From contig JAFXDD010000020.1 in the NCBI GenBank assembly GCA_017516285.1, forward strand, positions 16,541 through 80,540: a stretch of DNA of 64,000 nt, in the 5' to 3' direction. The position numbers and the translations under genes are program-made. The first letter of the stretch is position 1, and each line of letters starts with the position of its first letter. Shown here one piece after another: positions 18,101 through 26,800 of the stretch. This stretch comes from Lachnospiraceae bacterium (GTDB taxonomy: Bacteria; Bacillota_A; Clostridia; Lachnospirales; Lachnospiraceae). The notes under the pieces were generated by a model. The model was not told the DNA's origin. It saw only the letters and a program-made list of their open reading frames with translations, and made no database searches.

Positions 18101-18415
18101 AAGGGGCAGGAGATAGCAGTACTCTTTATTGCAAGTACATATTGTATGCAGGCTCATGTGGAGAACGCCTGCATAACGGTTACCTATGCGGACGGCACAC
18201 AAACCTATAAAAAGCTTGTTTATCCGATACATATGGATGACTGGCTTACCTCTGCATTAACCACCGAGGGCGAAATTTTCTACTTTAACGATTTCAATCA
18301 TGCTACCGTGCAGAAGATTAGAATTGATTCCGGTAAGGAACTTGCAAGTATAAAGATAGAAGCGGTTGCGAATGAAATCATTTTAGGTGTTGCAGGGGTA
18401 AGCATCAGCAGGTAA
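15140..18415 (+). CDS. Large DUF4450-like protein with a six-hairpin glycosidase-like core
   Basis: A 1091-residue protein without signal peptide. The N-terminal part (EVFNRPLYGGH ... FAGDVPQFMG) resembles the DUF4450 domain found in glycan loci. The middle (about 300-720) has the alpha-rich, Trp/Tyr-rich look of an (alpha/alpha)6 barrel (SSWHKDSFHHGAFAYHAP, FLGWRNWY, WISDGHNYNGAGCAQSTAYN). The C-terminal third looks beta-rich. It is probably a cytoplasmic glycoside hydrolase; the substrate is unknown. A GGAG site precedes ATG 15140. The next gene starts 22 bp on. Confidence 0.65.
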   Translation: MKSNTHYSPTENGFAISGSSEVFNRPLYGGHASDDTPERFFTFAGDVPQFMGTVCDWTKGQVTYQEKCGVLNSGLAITPGGRFPFYYSEDIDQTSRWFHNSEDILAEFKNGWMEYELTQISSWFPDVRVKMEAYPLMPEDGYLVHYTISTDQRVYFVAGFGGLTDVQGRFEYKGEPRRYFSASDVKGNVIELGENRACITHTDGKTMHVATSFAAEFACGSAKAMAEPYVSTFLASEAEHEDDRVVRISAVIEPGQTLDGYIIAIHNSDEETLNKWLARKNPMEYIKQQIYAKTACIDVATPEKTLDLTIAPTVIAMDSSWHKDSFHHGAFAYHAPFLGWRNWYAPTVLGWGDRVAKTMEMYFGFITRGDVSKERIWYDDTPIPAGQKKFDRRFHNMENPVGRLPSHFNTDLTPSYGPYNMQECALDMMLYYIEWTGNLEIAEKYYEELCSMVEWERRVFDPDDDGLYQNVLNTWISDGHNYNGAGCAQSTAYNYRANLVLSKIARRIGRDGEAFAKRAEKIKKALNEKLWLANEGVIAESLDTIGNCLIHPSVELATVYHVMDSDMIDDFRAYRTLKYSEKHLKNIVTLGSDGRLCYSSAWLPKQYSQCGIFPSENAHLALVYFKLGLKEEGKKILDGIADCYFTGRNPGMAPHIQSARGTSDFGDLDFSDVSSTYLRLVTEGLFGIRINHLDACIYIAPGFPKEWEHASLTLKDIALHYTRRGNQEIFNIHCDRKEKKLMRIPMRSTEVETVLLDGAPIDYKITAAPNHSFLMIEVDKVGRFQLRIMHGCSPVPTITAPDMVLAGSRLSFEVKGAKLAGVFDVSEVLEDITIVGNKVYAKAKDVAGDHTLFLRAVSGEYDAWLAADYEILNEEAIEELLEDRPFVPVDITKFFNCNMTEVHEQAYIYPRPEGYSMGLFQNGRYSHNWNQRGRRVVYVDDTLFRTSGGIVHSPSGIPFATPAEKENLACVSMYDVFPTDITIPLSGKGQEIAVLFIASTYCMQAHVENACITVTYADGTQTYKKLVYPIHMDDWLTSALTTEGEIFYFNDFNHATVQKIRIDSGKELASIKIEAVANEIILGVAGVSISR

Positions 18416-18437
18416 TGATTAAAGGAGACGAGGAGTT

Positions 18438-20549
18438 ATGTTTCAATTACCGCAATTAGGAAAGGCTGCTATTCCATTATTACACTTTCCTACCAGGTAT
18501 CAGGCGTTTATCTTTCGTGCGTACGAGTATGTGCCGCCATCAAAAATTGCACAGCTTCTTGGTACTACCGAGGAAAGGGTCAGACAGGCGGCACAAGATA
18601 TGGGGCTTACAAAGGCTTGTGACAGTAATATATGGCTTGAGAAGGGCTACATTACCATTATTCGCAGATTGTGGCACATTTTACCTTATGAGCAGTTGCT
18701 TGAGCTTTTGGAGATGGATAGTAAAAGCCTGGCAATAATCTTAAAAGAAGAGGATTTTCTGGATATTAAGCTGGGAAATAAGCCGGTGTGTGAACCGGTA
18801 GCTTTTAGAGACCTGACAGAAAAAGAGACGGAACAGACTGGATACATAAAGGAAGTGGTACAAGCCTTGGATATGCAGGGAACGGAGCCCTTTGCTTTTC
18901 AGTATGATGTGAAGGACATGGGGTTCTCAGGCAGGCAGCACTTTAATATCAGAATGACACATGGCTTTTCCGGGCTGTATCAGAAAGCTTTTGACATAGA
19001 CAGTGAGGAGTATTTTCCGGACAGTATGCTGGAGGCCTATCAGAAGGTGGGGGTCAATGCAGTTTGGACACAGGCCGTTTTGTATCAGCTGACAGAATAT
19101 CCCTTTGATAAGAGCCTGTCGGCAGGTTATCATAAGCGACTTGCCAGATTAAAAGCCTTTACAGAAAGATGTGATAAATACGGCATCAAGGTATTTTTGT
19201 ATTTGAACGAGCCGCGAAGTATGCCGGAAAGCTTTTTTGAAAAGCATCCGCATATGAGAGGTCACAAAGCAAGAGAAAATAAAATATGCCTGTGCACCTC
19301 TAACAGGGAGGTACAGGATTACCTCACAGAGGGGGTAGCATTTATTTGTAAGGAAGTGCCGAAGATAGGCGGTTTCTTTACCATTACCAGGTCGGAAAAT
19401 GTAACAAACTGCTACTCTCATTGCAGGCAAAGCAATTGCACCTGCCCCAGATGCAGTAAGCGTAGCGAAAGCGATGTGATTGCAGAGGTTATCGGCTGCA
19501 TGGAAAAAGGTGCGCATAAAGTAAATCCTGAGATTAAGGTCATTGCCTGGAGCTGGAACTGGAATGAATTTCATTTGGATATTATTAAAAAGCTGCCGGA
19601 GCATGTAATACTGCTAAGCCAAAGCGAGCGATTTATACCCTTTACCATAGGAGGCATTAGTGGAAGAGAACGGGACTATTCTATGAGTATTATCGGCCCT
19701 GGTGAGTGGGCTAAGGCTGAATGGAAGGCAGCAAAGGAACGCGGCTTAGAATTAATGGCCAAAATACAAGTTAATACCACTTGGGAATGTTCTACGGTGC
19801 CTGCACTTCCGGTATATCCGCTGATAGAGGAGCATATCCGCAGGATTAAGGAGGAAGGCGTGGAAAATCTAATGCTCAGCTGGACCCTTGGCGGGTATCC
19901 GTCCGGAAACATTATACATGCAGCAAAGTATTTCTATGAAAGATATGATGAAACAGCATTGGAAGAAACCGAGGCACAGAAAAAGGCAGGAGAAATTTTT
20001 AGTCATGCCTTTCAGGAGTTTCCATTTGATGCAGGGGTCTTATATAAGGGACCGCAAAATGCCGGACCGGCTAACCTGCTGTATCTGGAGCCTACCGGCT
20101 ACAATGCCACCATGACCTGCTATGCTTATGATGATATAGACAGCTGGAGAAGTATTTATCCGAGAGAGGTCTATGAGGCACAGCTGTGTAAGCTTTGCAG
20201 TAAGTGGGAAGAAGGACTGAGGCTTTTAGAGCAGGAAAGACTGGAACGTGATTCCGGCCAGACACTTCCGCAAAGCGAAATGGAGATTATGGCAGCTGCA
20301 GCATATTGCCTGTTTAAATCCAGCCTAAATCAGTTCCGTTTTTATCTGGCAAGAGAAAAGCAGGACAAAGAGGTGATGCTGGAACAGGCCGAGGCAGAGC
20401 TTGTCTGTGCAAGGAAAATGCTTGACATGATGAATTTAAATGCGGCAATTGGCTTTGAAGCAGCCAATCATTATTATTTCTCTAAAGGATGTTTGGTTGA
20501 AAAGCTTGTGAATTGTGATTATGTGATAAGACAGCTGGAGCATACATGA
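18438..20549 (+). CDS. TIM-barrel glycosidase-like protein with HTH-like N-terminus and Cys cluster
   Basis: 703 residues, no signal peptide. Residues about 30-115 look like helix-turn-helix units (PPSKIAQLLGTTEERVRQAA). A TIM-barrel-like core starts near 170 (FNIRMTHGF). A Cys cluster near 325-345 (NCYSHC, CTCPRC) could bind zinc. The core shares colinear motifs with the gene at 37034: IIGPGEW...KERGLELMAKIQ here against FVGPGEY...KKKGMRLYSISN there, so the two are paralogues of one GH20-like superfamily. A Glu just before the Cys cluster (RSENVTNC) aligns with GEASHFC there and is a candidate catalytic acid. Activity is not established. Confidence 0.6.
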   Translation: MFQLPQLGKAAIPLLHFPTRYQAFIFRAYEYVPPSKIAQLLGTTEERVRQAAQDMGLTKACDSNIWLEKGYITIIRRLWHILPYEQLLELLEMDSKSLAIILKEEDFLDIKLGNKPVCEPVAFRDLTEKETEQTGYIKEVVQALDMQGTEPFAFQYDVKDMGFSGRQHFNIRMTHGFSGLYQKAFDIDSEEYFPDSMLEAYQKVGVNAVWTQAVLYQLTEYPFDKSLSAGYHKRLARLKAFTERCDKYGIKVFLYLNEPRSMPESFFEKHPHMRGHKARENKICLCTSNREVQDYLTEGVAFICKEVPKIGGFFTITRSENVTNCYSHCRQSNCTCPRCSKRSESDVIAEVIGCMEKGAHKVNPEIKVIAWSWNWNEFHLDIIKKLPEHVILLSQSERFIPFTIGGISGRERDYSMSIIGPGEWAKAEWKAAKERGLELMAKIQVNTTWECSTVPALPVYPLIEEHIRRIKEEGVENLMLSWTLGGYPSGNIIHAAKYFYERYDETALEETEAQKKAGEIFSHAFQEFPFDAGVLYKGPQNAGPANLLYLEPTGYNATMTCYAYDDIDSWRSIYPREVYEAQLCKLCSKWEEGLRLLEQERLERDSGQTLPQSEMEIMAAAAYCLFKSSLNQFRFYLAREKQDKEVMLEQAEAELVCARKMLDMMNLNAAIGFEAANHYYFSKGCLVEKLVNCDYVIRQLEHT

Positions 20550-20590
20550 AAAAATAAGAAAAAAGAGAAATATAGGAAATGGAGCTAACT

Positions 20591-22195
20591 ATGAAGGAAT
20601 TAATATTGGAAGAGCTTACCACCGCCCAAAAGCTGGGCATGGTGATGGCAGGAATTATCCGTCCGTTAAAGCCTACGGACAATTACGAAAGCTTTGACGA
20701 AAACTTGGAATACACACTGGAGCTTATTCGCAAGCATTCCCTTGGAGCAGTGTGGATACCGCCTGCCATACCAAGGCGTGCAGAGGTTATGGCAAAGGTG
20801 AAGGAGACCGCAGATTATCCGATTCTTATTATGACAGACGTGGAAAATGGGCTTGGTGAATATAAGATAGGAAGACATAATGCCATTGGTATGGCAGATA
20901 AAGAGGAACTTGCTTATACCTTTGGTAAGGTTACGGCTATTACTGCAAGGCAGCTGGGATATAACGTGGTATGTGCACCTGTGCTTGATATGCAGAGTAA
21001 GTGGGGAGCCTGCGGAACCAATATTCGTTCTCTGGGCTGTGATAAATACAGGGTTACGGAGCTTGCCAAAGCAGAAGCAGAAGGGCTGCGAGATGGTGGT
21101 GTGCTTAGAGTAGGCAAGCATTATCCAGGCGGTGACAATCCACTACGTATTGATTCTCATATGGCAGAACGATATTCTGAGATGACAAAAGAGGAACTCT
21201 TGGACTACAGCCTGTACCCTTATCTGGAGCTTATGAAGGATGATCTGCTGGATGGTATTATGACGCAGCACATGAAACTTGTGAATATAGATCCTGATTA
21301 TCCTGTAAGTTTATCCAAGAAAGGAATAGATATTATTCGTGAGCAGGGCTTTGATGGATTTGCCATTACGGACGCACTGGATATGATGGGTATTAAAGCC
21401 AAATTTGGTGACACTCGTTCCAAAGGCATGTGTGTGGCAGCAGGCAACGAATTTGTTTTGCCATGGTTCTCTACAGTAAAGGCATATAAGGATATGAACG
21501 ATTGCTATAACGAAGGCATCATAACTGATGAGAGACTTGACGAGGCAGTACGACGCATTCTGGCAGCTCAGAAAAAGGTATTGGAGATGACACCGAAGTA
21601 CACAGAGATTACAGATGAGGATGCGGTACAGTTTGCTAAAATTAACAGTGAGTCTGTGCACGCAAGAGTAGATGAGGGATTGAATATTGCCCTTCCTCGT
21701 GATAAAAGATACTTCTTTGTCATGCTGGTACATAACGAAAGCGAAATAAATGATATGGGCAAGGTATCCGTGGATACCTTTACCAATGGCTGGTATTTCC
21801 CGGCTAGAGTTGCAGCTAAGATAGAGGAACTTTTCCCGAATTCTTATGTACGCCCGATATATCAGTTCCCGACGAATCATCAAAATTGTAACGTGCTTCA
21901 GGATTCCATGGACTATGATGATGTAATCTTTATCACCTTTGCAGAATCACCGGCTTACACAGGAGCAGATAATCTGACGCATCGTATCGTGGCACTGATT
22001 ACGGCTATGCAGTATACCAATCGTATTTCTACGGTAGTACACTTCGGTAATCCTTTTGTACTGGAGGAGCTACCGCATATACCGAGAATTCTGATGGGAA
22101 GCGTAGGTGCAGATAATATCGACGCAGCACTGGAGGTTTTGGCAGGCAAGCGCGAGGCTAAGGGTGTGCTGACTTATGATGTGAAGTTTAAGTAA
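20591..22195 (+). CDS. GH3-family glycosidase, beta-N-acetylhexosaminidase-like
   Basis: A 534-residue GH3 protein. Loop residues are KHYPGG (176-181) followed by DSH (188-190), the Asp-His dyad that serves as acid/base in NagZ-type enzymes. The nucleophile Asp is in FAITDALDMMGI (D261). A C-terminal domain extends beyond the NagZ core. No signal peptide is seen, so it should act on imported oligosaccharides, removing beta-linked N-acetylhexosamine if the NagZ analogy holds. Start ATG 20591 follows GGAG by 6 nt; ATG 20579 has a poorer site. Confidence 0.85.
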   Translation: MKELILEELTTAQKLGMVMAGIIRPLKPTDNYESFDENLEYTLELIRKHSLGAVWIPPAIPRRAEVMAKVKETADYPILIMTDVENGLGEYKIGRHNAIGMADKEELAYTFGKVTAITARQLGYNVVCAPVLDMQSKWGACGTNIRSLGCDKYRVTELAKAEAEGLRDGGVLRVGKHYPGGDNPLRIDSHMAERYSEMTKEELLDYSLYPYLELMKDDLLDGIMTQHMKLVNIDPDYPVSLSKKGIDIIREQGFDGFAITDALDMMGIKAKFGDTRSKGMCVAAGNEFVLPWFSTVKAYKDMNDCYNEGIITDERLDEAVRRILAAQKKVLEMTPKYTEITDEDAVQFAKINSESVHARVDEGLNIALPRDKRYFFVMLVHNESEINDMGKVSVDTFTNGWYFPARVAAKIEELFPNSYVRPIYQFPTNHQNCNVLQDSMDYDDVIFITFAESPAYTGADNLTHRIVALITAMQYTNRISTVVHFGNPFVLEELPHIPRILMGSVGADNIDAALEVLAGKREAKGVLTYDVKFK

Positions 22196-22214
22196 TTGAC
22201 AGGAGGATATTAAC

Positions 22215-22253
22215 ATGGACGTAAGCTACTGCAATAAGGGAGGAATGATATGA
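22215..22253 (+). CDS. 12-codon leader ORF coupled to the serine hydrolase
   Basis: AGGAGG at 22201-22206 is followed by ATG 22215. The 12 codons (MDVSYCNKGGMI) end at TGA 22251-22253, which overlaps the ATG of the next gene (ATGA). The strong ribosome site and stop-start overlap suggest translational coupling or a relic of a longer start. It has no recognisable similarity. It could be chance. Confidence 0.35.
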   Translation: MDVSYCNKGGMI

Positions 22254-23740
22254 GCCATAATATTATGCAATATACCACACCGGAGCAGGTTGGTATCAAG
22301 TCTATAAATATTCAAAAATACATTGAAGTGCTAGAAAAAAATAACCTTGCCACTCACAATATTATTATGGCAAGAGGAAACACGATTTTTTTTGAAAAGT
22401 ATTGGGCACCTTTTCATCAGGACTTTCTTCACAGAATGTATTCTGTAAGCAAGAGCTTTGTTTCATTGGCAATCGGTTTTCTGGAGCAGGATGGATTAAT
22501 CAATCTGGATGATACAATCTCTAAGTATTTCCCAAAGGAAGCAGCCCTTCAGTCTGATGAGAATATGCGTAACCAGACTATTCGTCATATGTTGATGATG
22601 AGTACTGCCAAAACGCCTCAAAACTGGCTTGATGCAAGAACGAATGACAGGGTACGCTTTTATTTCGAGAATGACGAAAAAGATTCAAGGCCATCCGGTA
22701 CCATCTATTACTATGATTCCACAGGAAGTTTTGTGTTGGGAGCTGTTGTGGAGCGTGTTACCGGAAAATCCTTTATGGATTATTTAAGGGATAAATTGTT
22801 CTGCAAAATCGGTGTGTCAGATGAGGCATACTGCTTGAAATGCCCGGGCGGACATTCCTGGGGCGATTCTGCTGTTATCTGTAGACCTATGGATCTTTTA
22901 TTGGTAGCCCGTTTTGTTTTAAATGGTGGGAAGTGGAATGGTGAACAGATATTAAACGAAGAATACATCAAAATGGCAACCTCCAAACAGATTGATAACA
23001 ATTATTTGGGACTAAATGATTTTGATACACAGGGATATGGTTATCTGTTTTGGATAACTTACCAGAATTCTTTTTTCTTTAACGGAATGGGCAGTCAGTT
23101 TGCAGTATGTGTGCCGGACAAAGACCTCATTTTGGTATGTAACGGAGACAATCAGGGAAAAGAAAGAGTTGCATCTGTTATTTTTGACAGCTTCTATGAA
23201 TTAATCGTAAATCAGGCCGAGGATATACCACTTCCGGAAAATAAAGTAGCGCAGGAGGCACTGGAGGGGTATACCAAGGACTTAAAGCTTTTAGTGGCAA
23301 AGGGTGAAAAGCATACGGAATGTGAAATGAAGGTGCATGGTGTTACCTATATCATGAATGAAAATCCTATGGGTATTTCGAAAATGTGCCTGACCTTTGA
23401 AGAAAACAAGGGATGTTTTGCCTATACAAATGAACAGGGAGACAAGAAAATTTGGTTCGGATTAGGATACAACGAATTCGGATTGTTTCCACAGGAAGGG
23501 TATTCCACCGAGGTGGGAAGTGAATACGCACAGGGGAACTATTATAAATGCGCCGCATCTGCTGCATGGATAGAGAAGAATAAGCTGCGTATCGTAGTGC
23601 AGATTATCGACCGCTATTTTGGAAATATGAGCATTACTCTTGGTTTCCAGGGTGACAGGGTAGGTGTATTTATGCAAAAAAACGCTGAAGATTTTCTGGA
23701 AGAATATAAGGGCTATGCACAAGGGAAAGGTAGTTTTTAA
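22250..23740 (+). CDS. Serine hydrolase of the beta-lactamase/class C family
   Basis: A 496-residue penicillin-binding-like hydrolase. The SxxK motif is S65-V-S-K68 (MYSVSKSF) and the tyrosine motif is probably YDS at 155-157. The beta-lactamase-like domain covers about 1-330; the rest resembles a small beta-rich C-terminal domain. There is no signal peptide. In this family activities include esterase, D-aminopeptidase and transesterase, so within this operon deacylation of a modified sugar is plausible but unproven. A GGGAGG site precedes ATG 22250. Confidence 0.85.
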   Translation: MSHNIMQYTTPEQVGIKSINIQKYIEVLEKNNLATHNIIMARGNTIFFEKYWAPFHQDFLHRMYSVSKSFVSLAIGFLEQDGLINLDDTISKYFPKEAALQSDENMRNQTIRHMLMMSTAKTPQNWLDARTNDRVRFYFENDEKDSRPSGTIYYYDSTGSFVLGAVVERVTGKSFMDYLRDKLFCKIGVSDEAYCLKCPGGHSWGDSAVICRPMDLLLVARFVLNGGKWNGEQILNEEYIKMATSKQIDNNYLGLNDFDTQGYGYLFWITYQNSFFFNGMGSQFAVCVPDKDLILVCNGDNQGKERVASVIFDSFYELIVNQAEDIPLPENKVAQEALEGYTKDLKLLVAKGEKHTECEMKVHGVTYIMNENPMGISKMCLTFEENKGCFAYTNEQGDKKIWFGLGYNEFGLFPQEGYSTEVGSEYAQGNYYKCAASAAWIEKNKLRIVVQIIDRYFGNMSITLGFQGDRVGVFMQKNAEDFLEEYKGYAQGKGSF

Positions 23741-23806
23741 TAGACTCAATGTGTTGAAAAGACACTGAGAATAAATTTTTTCATAATTACAGAAAGGAGA
23801 CAATGT

Positions 23807-26800
23807 ATGAAAAAAGGTAAAAGAATTTTATGCCTGATGTTAACGTTTCTTATGACGCTTAGCATTATTTTGTCGAGAGGGGGTATAACCATACTTGACG
23901 TAAAGGCAGACGGAGAGGCGAATAAGATTTTAAAGGGTACACCTCTCTTTGATGGTCAGGTTGATGAGATGTACAAGGAATCCCTGACCTTGAGCACAGG
24001 TGTTGGAGCCAATGCTTACAACACAGCCTGGGATGACAACACAGGTAACATTTATTTTCTGTGGGACGATACTTATCTGTATATTTGCGCGGAGGTTAAG
24101 GATGATTCTGTTTGCAGTGCAGGTGATGTTTACGTTGCAGGGAACAACCCTAATAAGAACGATAATTTGGAATTTAGATTGTGTATGAATTCCGGCATCG
24201 AGGGAGCCAATGCTACGACAATCAAGGTGGGTATTGATGCCTATGGTATCAGAGCTTATGGCTTAGATGCGGATATGGCTGCAACGGATTACTCCAAAAT
24301 CCAGTACAAGACTACTCGTCGGGATGAAGGGGAGAATTCCGGATATGTGATAGAAGCTGCAATTCCACATACGGATGGTGGCATTCTGAACCTGTTGAGC
24401 GCAGGAAAGCTGGGCTTTAAGGAGCAGTTTAATGACTTGGAATATGATGGCTCTTATTATAACTTTGCTCCAAGCCGTACAGGCGAGGGCGCAAAGGAGC
24501 TGGTTTATTATGAACTTAGTCAGGATATGGTAACAGACGGTGATGTGAATGAGGCTCCCGAAATGATTAAGGATAAGGTAGAGGTGACGGATTATATTGA
24601 GCTTTCTTTTGCAGCTGATGGTAACTATTATTTATTGACTGGTACTGGGTTTGGTAATAGTTTACCAGATGCGGAGCAGGGTATCATTAATATCGGACAT
24701 GGCAATATGGTTACAGCAACAGGAGGAGGTTCAACACTTGCTAAAAGTGCACAGTATATGGCAAAGGTTGGATTTAATGCTGCCAATATTTATAACACTG
24801 ACTATAAGTATATACGTGTATTGTATTCTGCAACCAATCCGGAAGGAGCAAGCAATGTTACGATAAGACTTTCCGGAGATGGATGTAGCGGAGAAGTCAT
24901 AGACTTTACAAATGTAGTGGAAGATACTAATGGAGAGTTTGTATTATCTTCTACAGGCGAAATGTTAACTAATATGAAAGCGCGCTATGCAAAAAAAGAT
25001 GCCCATATGTCTTTAGTATTTATGACCACAGCTGAAGGCGGAAGTTATCAAATAAAATCCTTCTATTTCTTCAAAACGGAGGAGGAAGCAAACAATTTTG
25101 TTCTTCCAAGTGATAAGGAAGAGATTGATTTCTTAAAGCTTTCCTTTGCAGACCCTACCGGTTATTACAAGCCGGATAATGCGGAGGGGTATGGTAATAG
25201 TGTAGTCAATACGGATTTGGGAACTATTGATTTTCAGCATGGTAATATCAATCCGGGTAGTAATTATTCCAAAGGTTCACAGTATTTGACAAAGGTCGCT
25301 TTTCCGGCAGATGGAGTTTATAACGGTGAGTATAAGTACTTACGTGTGCTGTATTCTGCTACCAATCCTACAGGGGTAGAAGAGGTTCCACTGAAGCTAT
25401 ACGGAGATGGAATCGGTGATTACTTCATCTTTGAAGATACAGTTAAAAATACTAATGGAGAGTTTGTATTATCTTCTACGGAAATGCTTACAGACAAGAT
25501 GATAGGGCGCTATGAAAAGGGAAAAGCCTGGATGTCTTTACTGTTTATGACAGAAGAGGAAGGGGCAGATTATAAGGTAAAGGCACTCTATTTCTTTAAA
25601 AACGCAGATGATGCAGCGAAGTTTACGCCGACCTCTGAGTTGATAGAAATTAAGATAAACGAAAATGATATTTCAAACTATCAGGTGGTAGTGCCTGTAA
25701 ATGGTATTGGTAATGAGTATACCAGTGCACAGAGTATTGTAGCAAAAATTTATGAGCTTAGTGGAGTAACGCTTCCTATTGTATATGACAGTGCAGCTGC
25801 TACGGATTATGAGATATTGATTGGAGATACCAACAGAGCAGAAAGCAGTAAGCATTATGATATTGGTGGACAGTTCCATCCATCCTACGAAAAATTTGCA
25901 GTTGCGCCATATCGTATTGAAATGGCGGGCAATAAGCTTGTATTTGTAGCTGCGGCTTCTCTTTGTGTGGACAAAAATGCAGAATTATTTAATTGGCTTA
26001 TAAATAGAGGCGCAGAAAGCGGAGAGGGCGTTAATATTACTGCAAATGAAGAAGGCATAGTGGCTCGTGGTTTGTATACCTTTAGTCCATCTGTTTGGCC
26101 TGAGGTTACTAATGTGGAGGAGCCGGAGCAGTTTACAGACAGCTTTGATACGGATGAAGGCTATTGGACAACCGATTCTGAAAAGCAGGGCTGGACAATT
26201 GCTGATGAAGGGGATAACAAGGTATTTTCTACAGGAAACAGCACCTCTGCATTATCCTATCTGCATGTATATGAAAAGAATGTATCCTTTGAGACAAAGC
26301 TTAAGGCTTCTGCAGCACAGAGCGGTCAGATTGGCTTATTGCTTAGACATACAGCAGACTATGCTTATGTGAAGGCAGGATATGATTTTGCTGCAAAGGA
26401 ATGGTTTATTGACGTACGCGAGGGCGAGGACTTTCTGCTGTACCGCCTTGAATCCCAGACTGCAGAATTTTCCGCAGATACCTGGTATGACGTAAAAGCA
26501 ATTGTGGATGGTGAAACTGCTACATTATATGTAAATGGCGAAAAGCTGCTTGAAACGGATGATATCATCCAATCTACACCGGGTAAGGTGGGTGTGTTTG
26601 CAGATGGCGCAGCTGCAATGATAGATGACGTAAATATTTCTCTGCTTAGCGGACAGGGAACCTTCTGGAAAAATTCAGTGCACACAAAGCTGCCGGATGA
26701 GGCTTATCGTGAAGGCGGAAGCGTTATAGAATTAAAGGATGGAAGCCTGGTATATCAAAGCAGATCCTATGACAATGTTTCTTTTACTTCTACTGATTCC

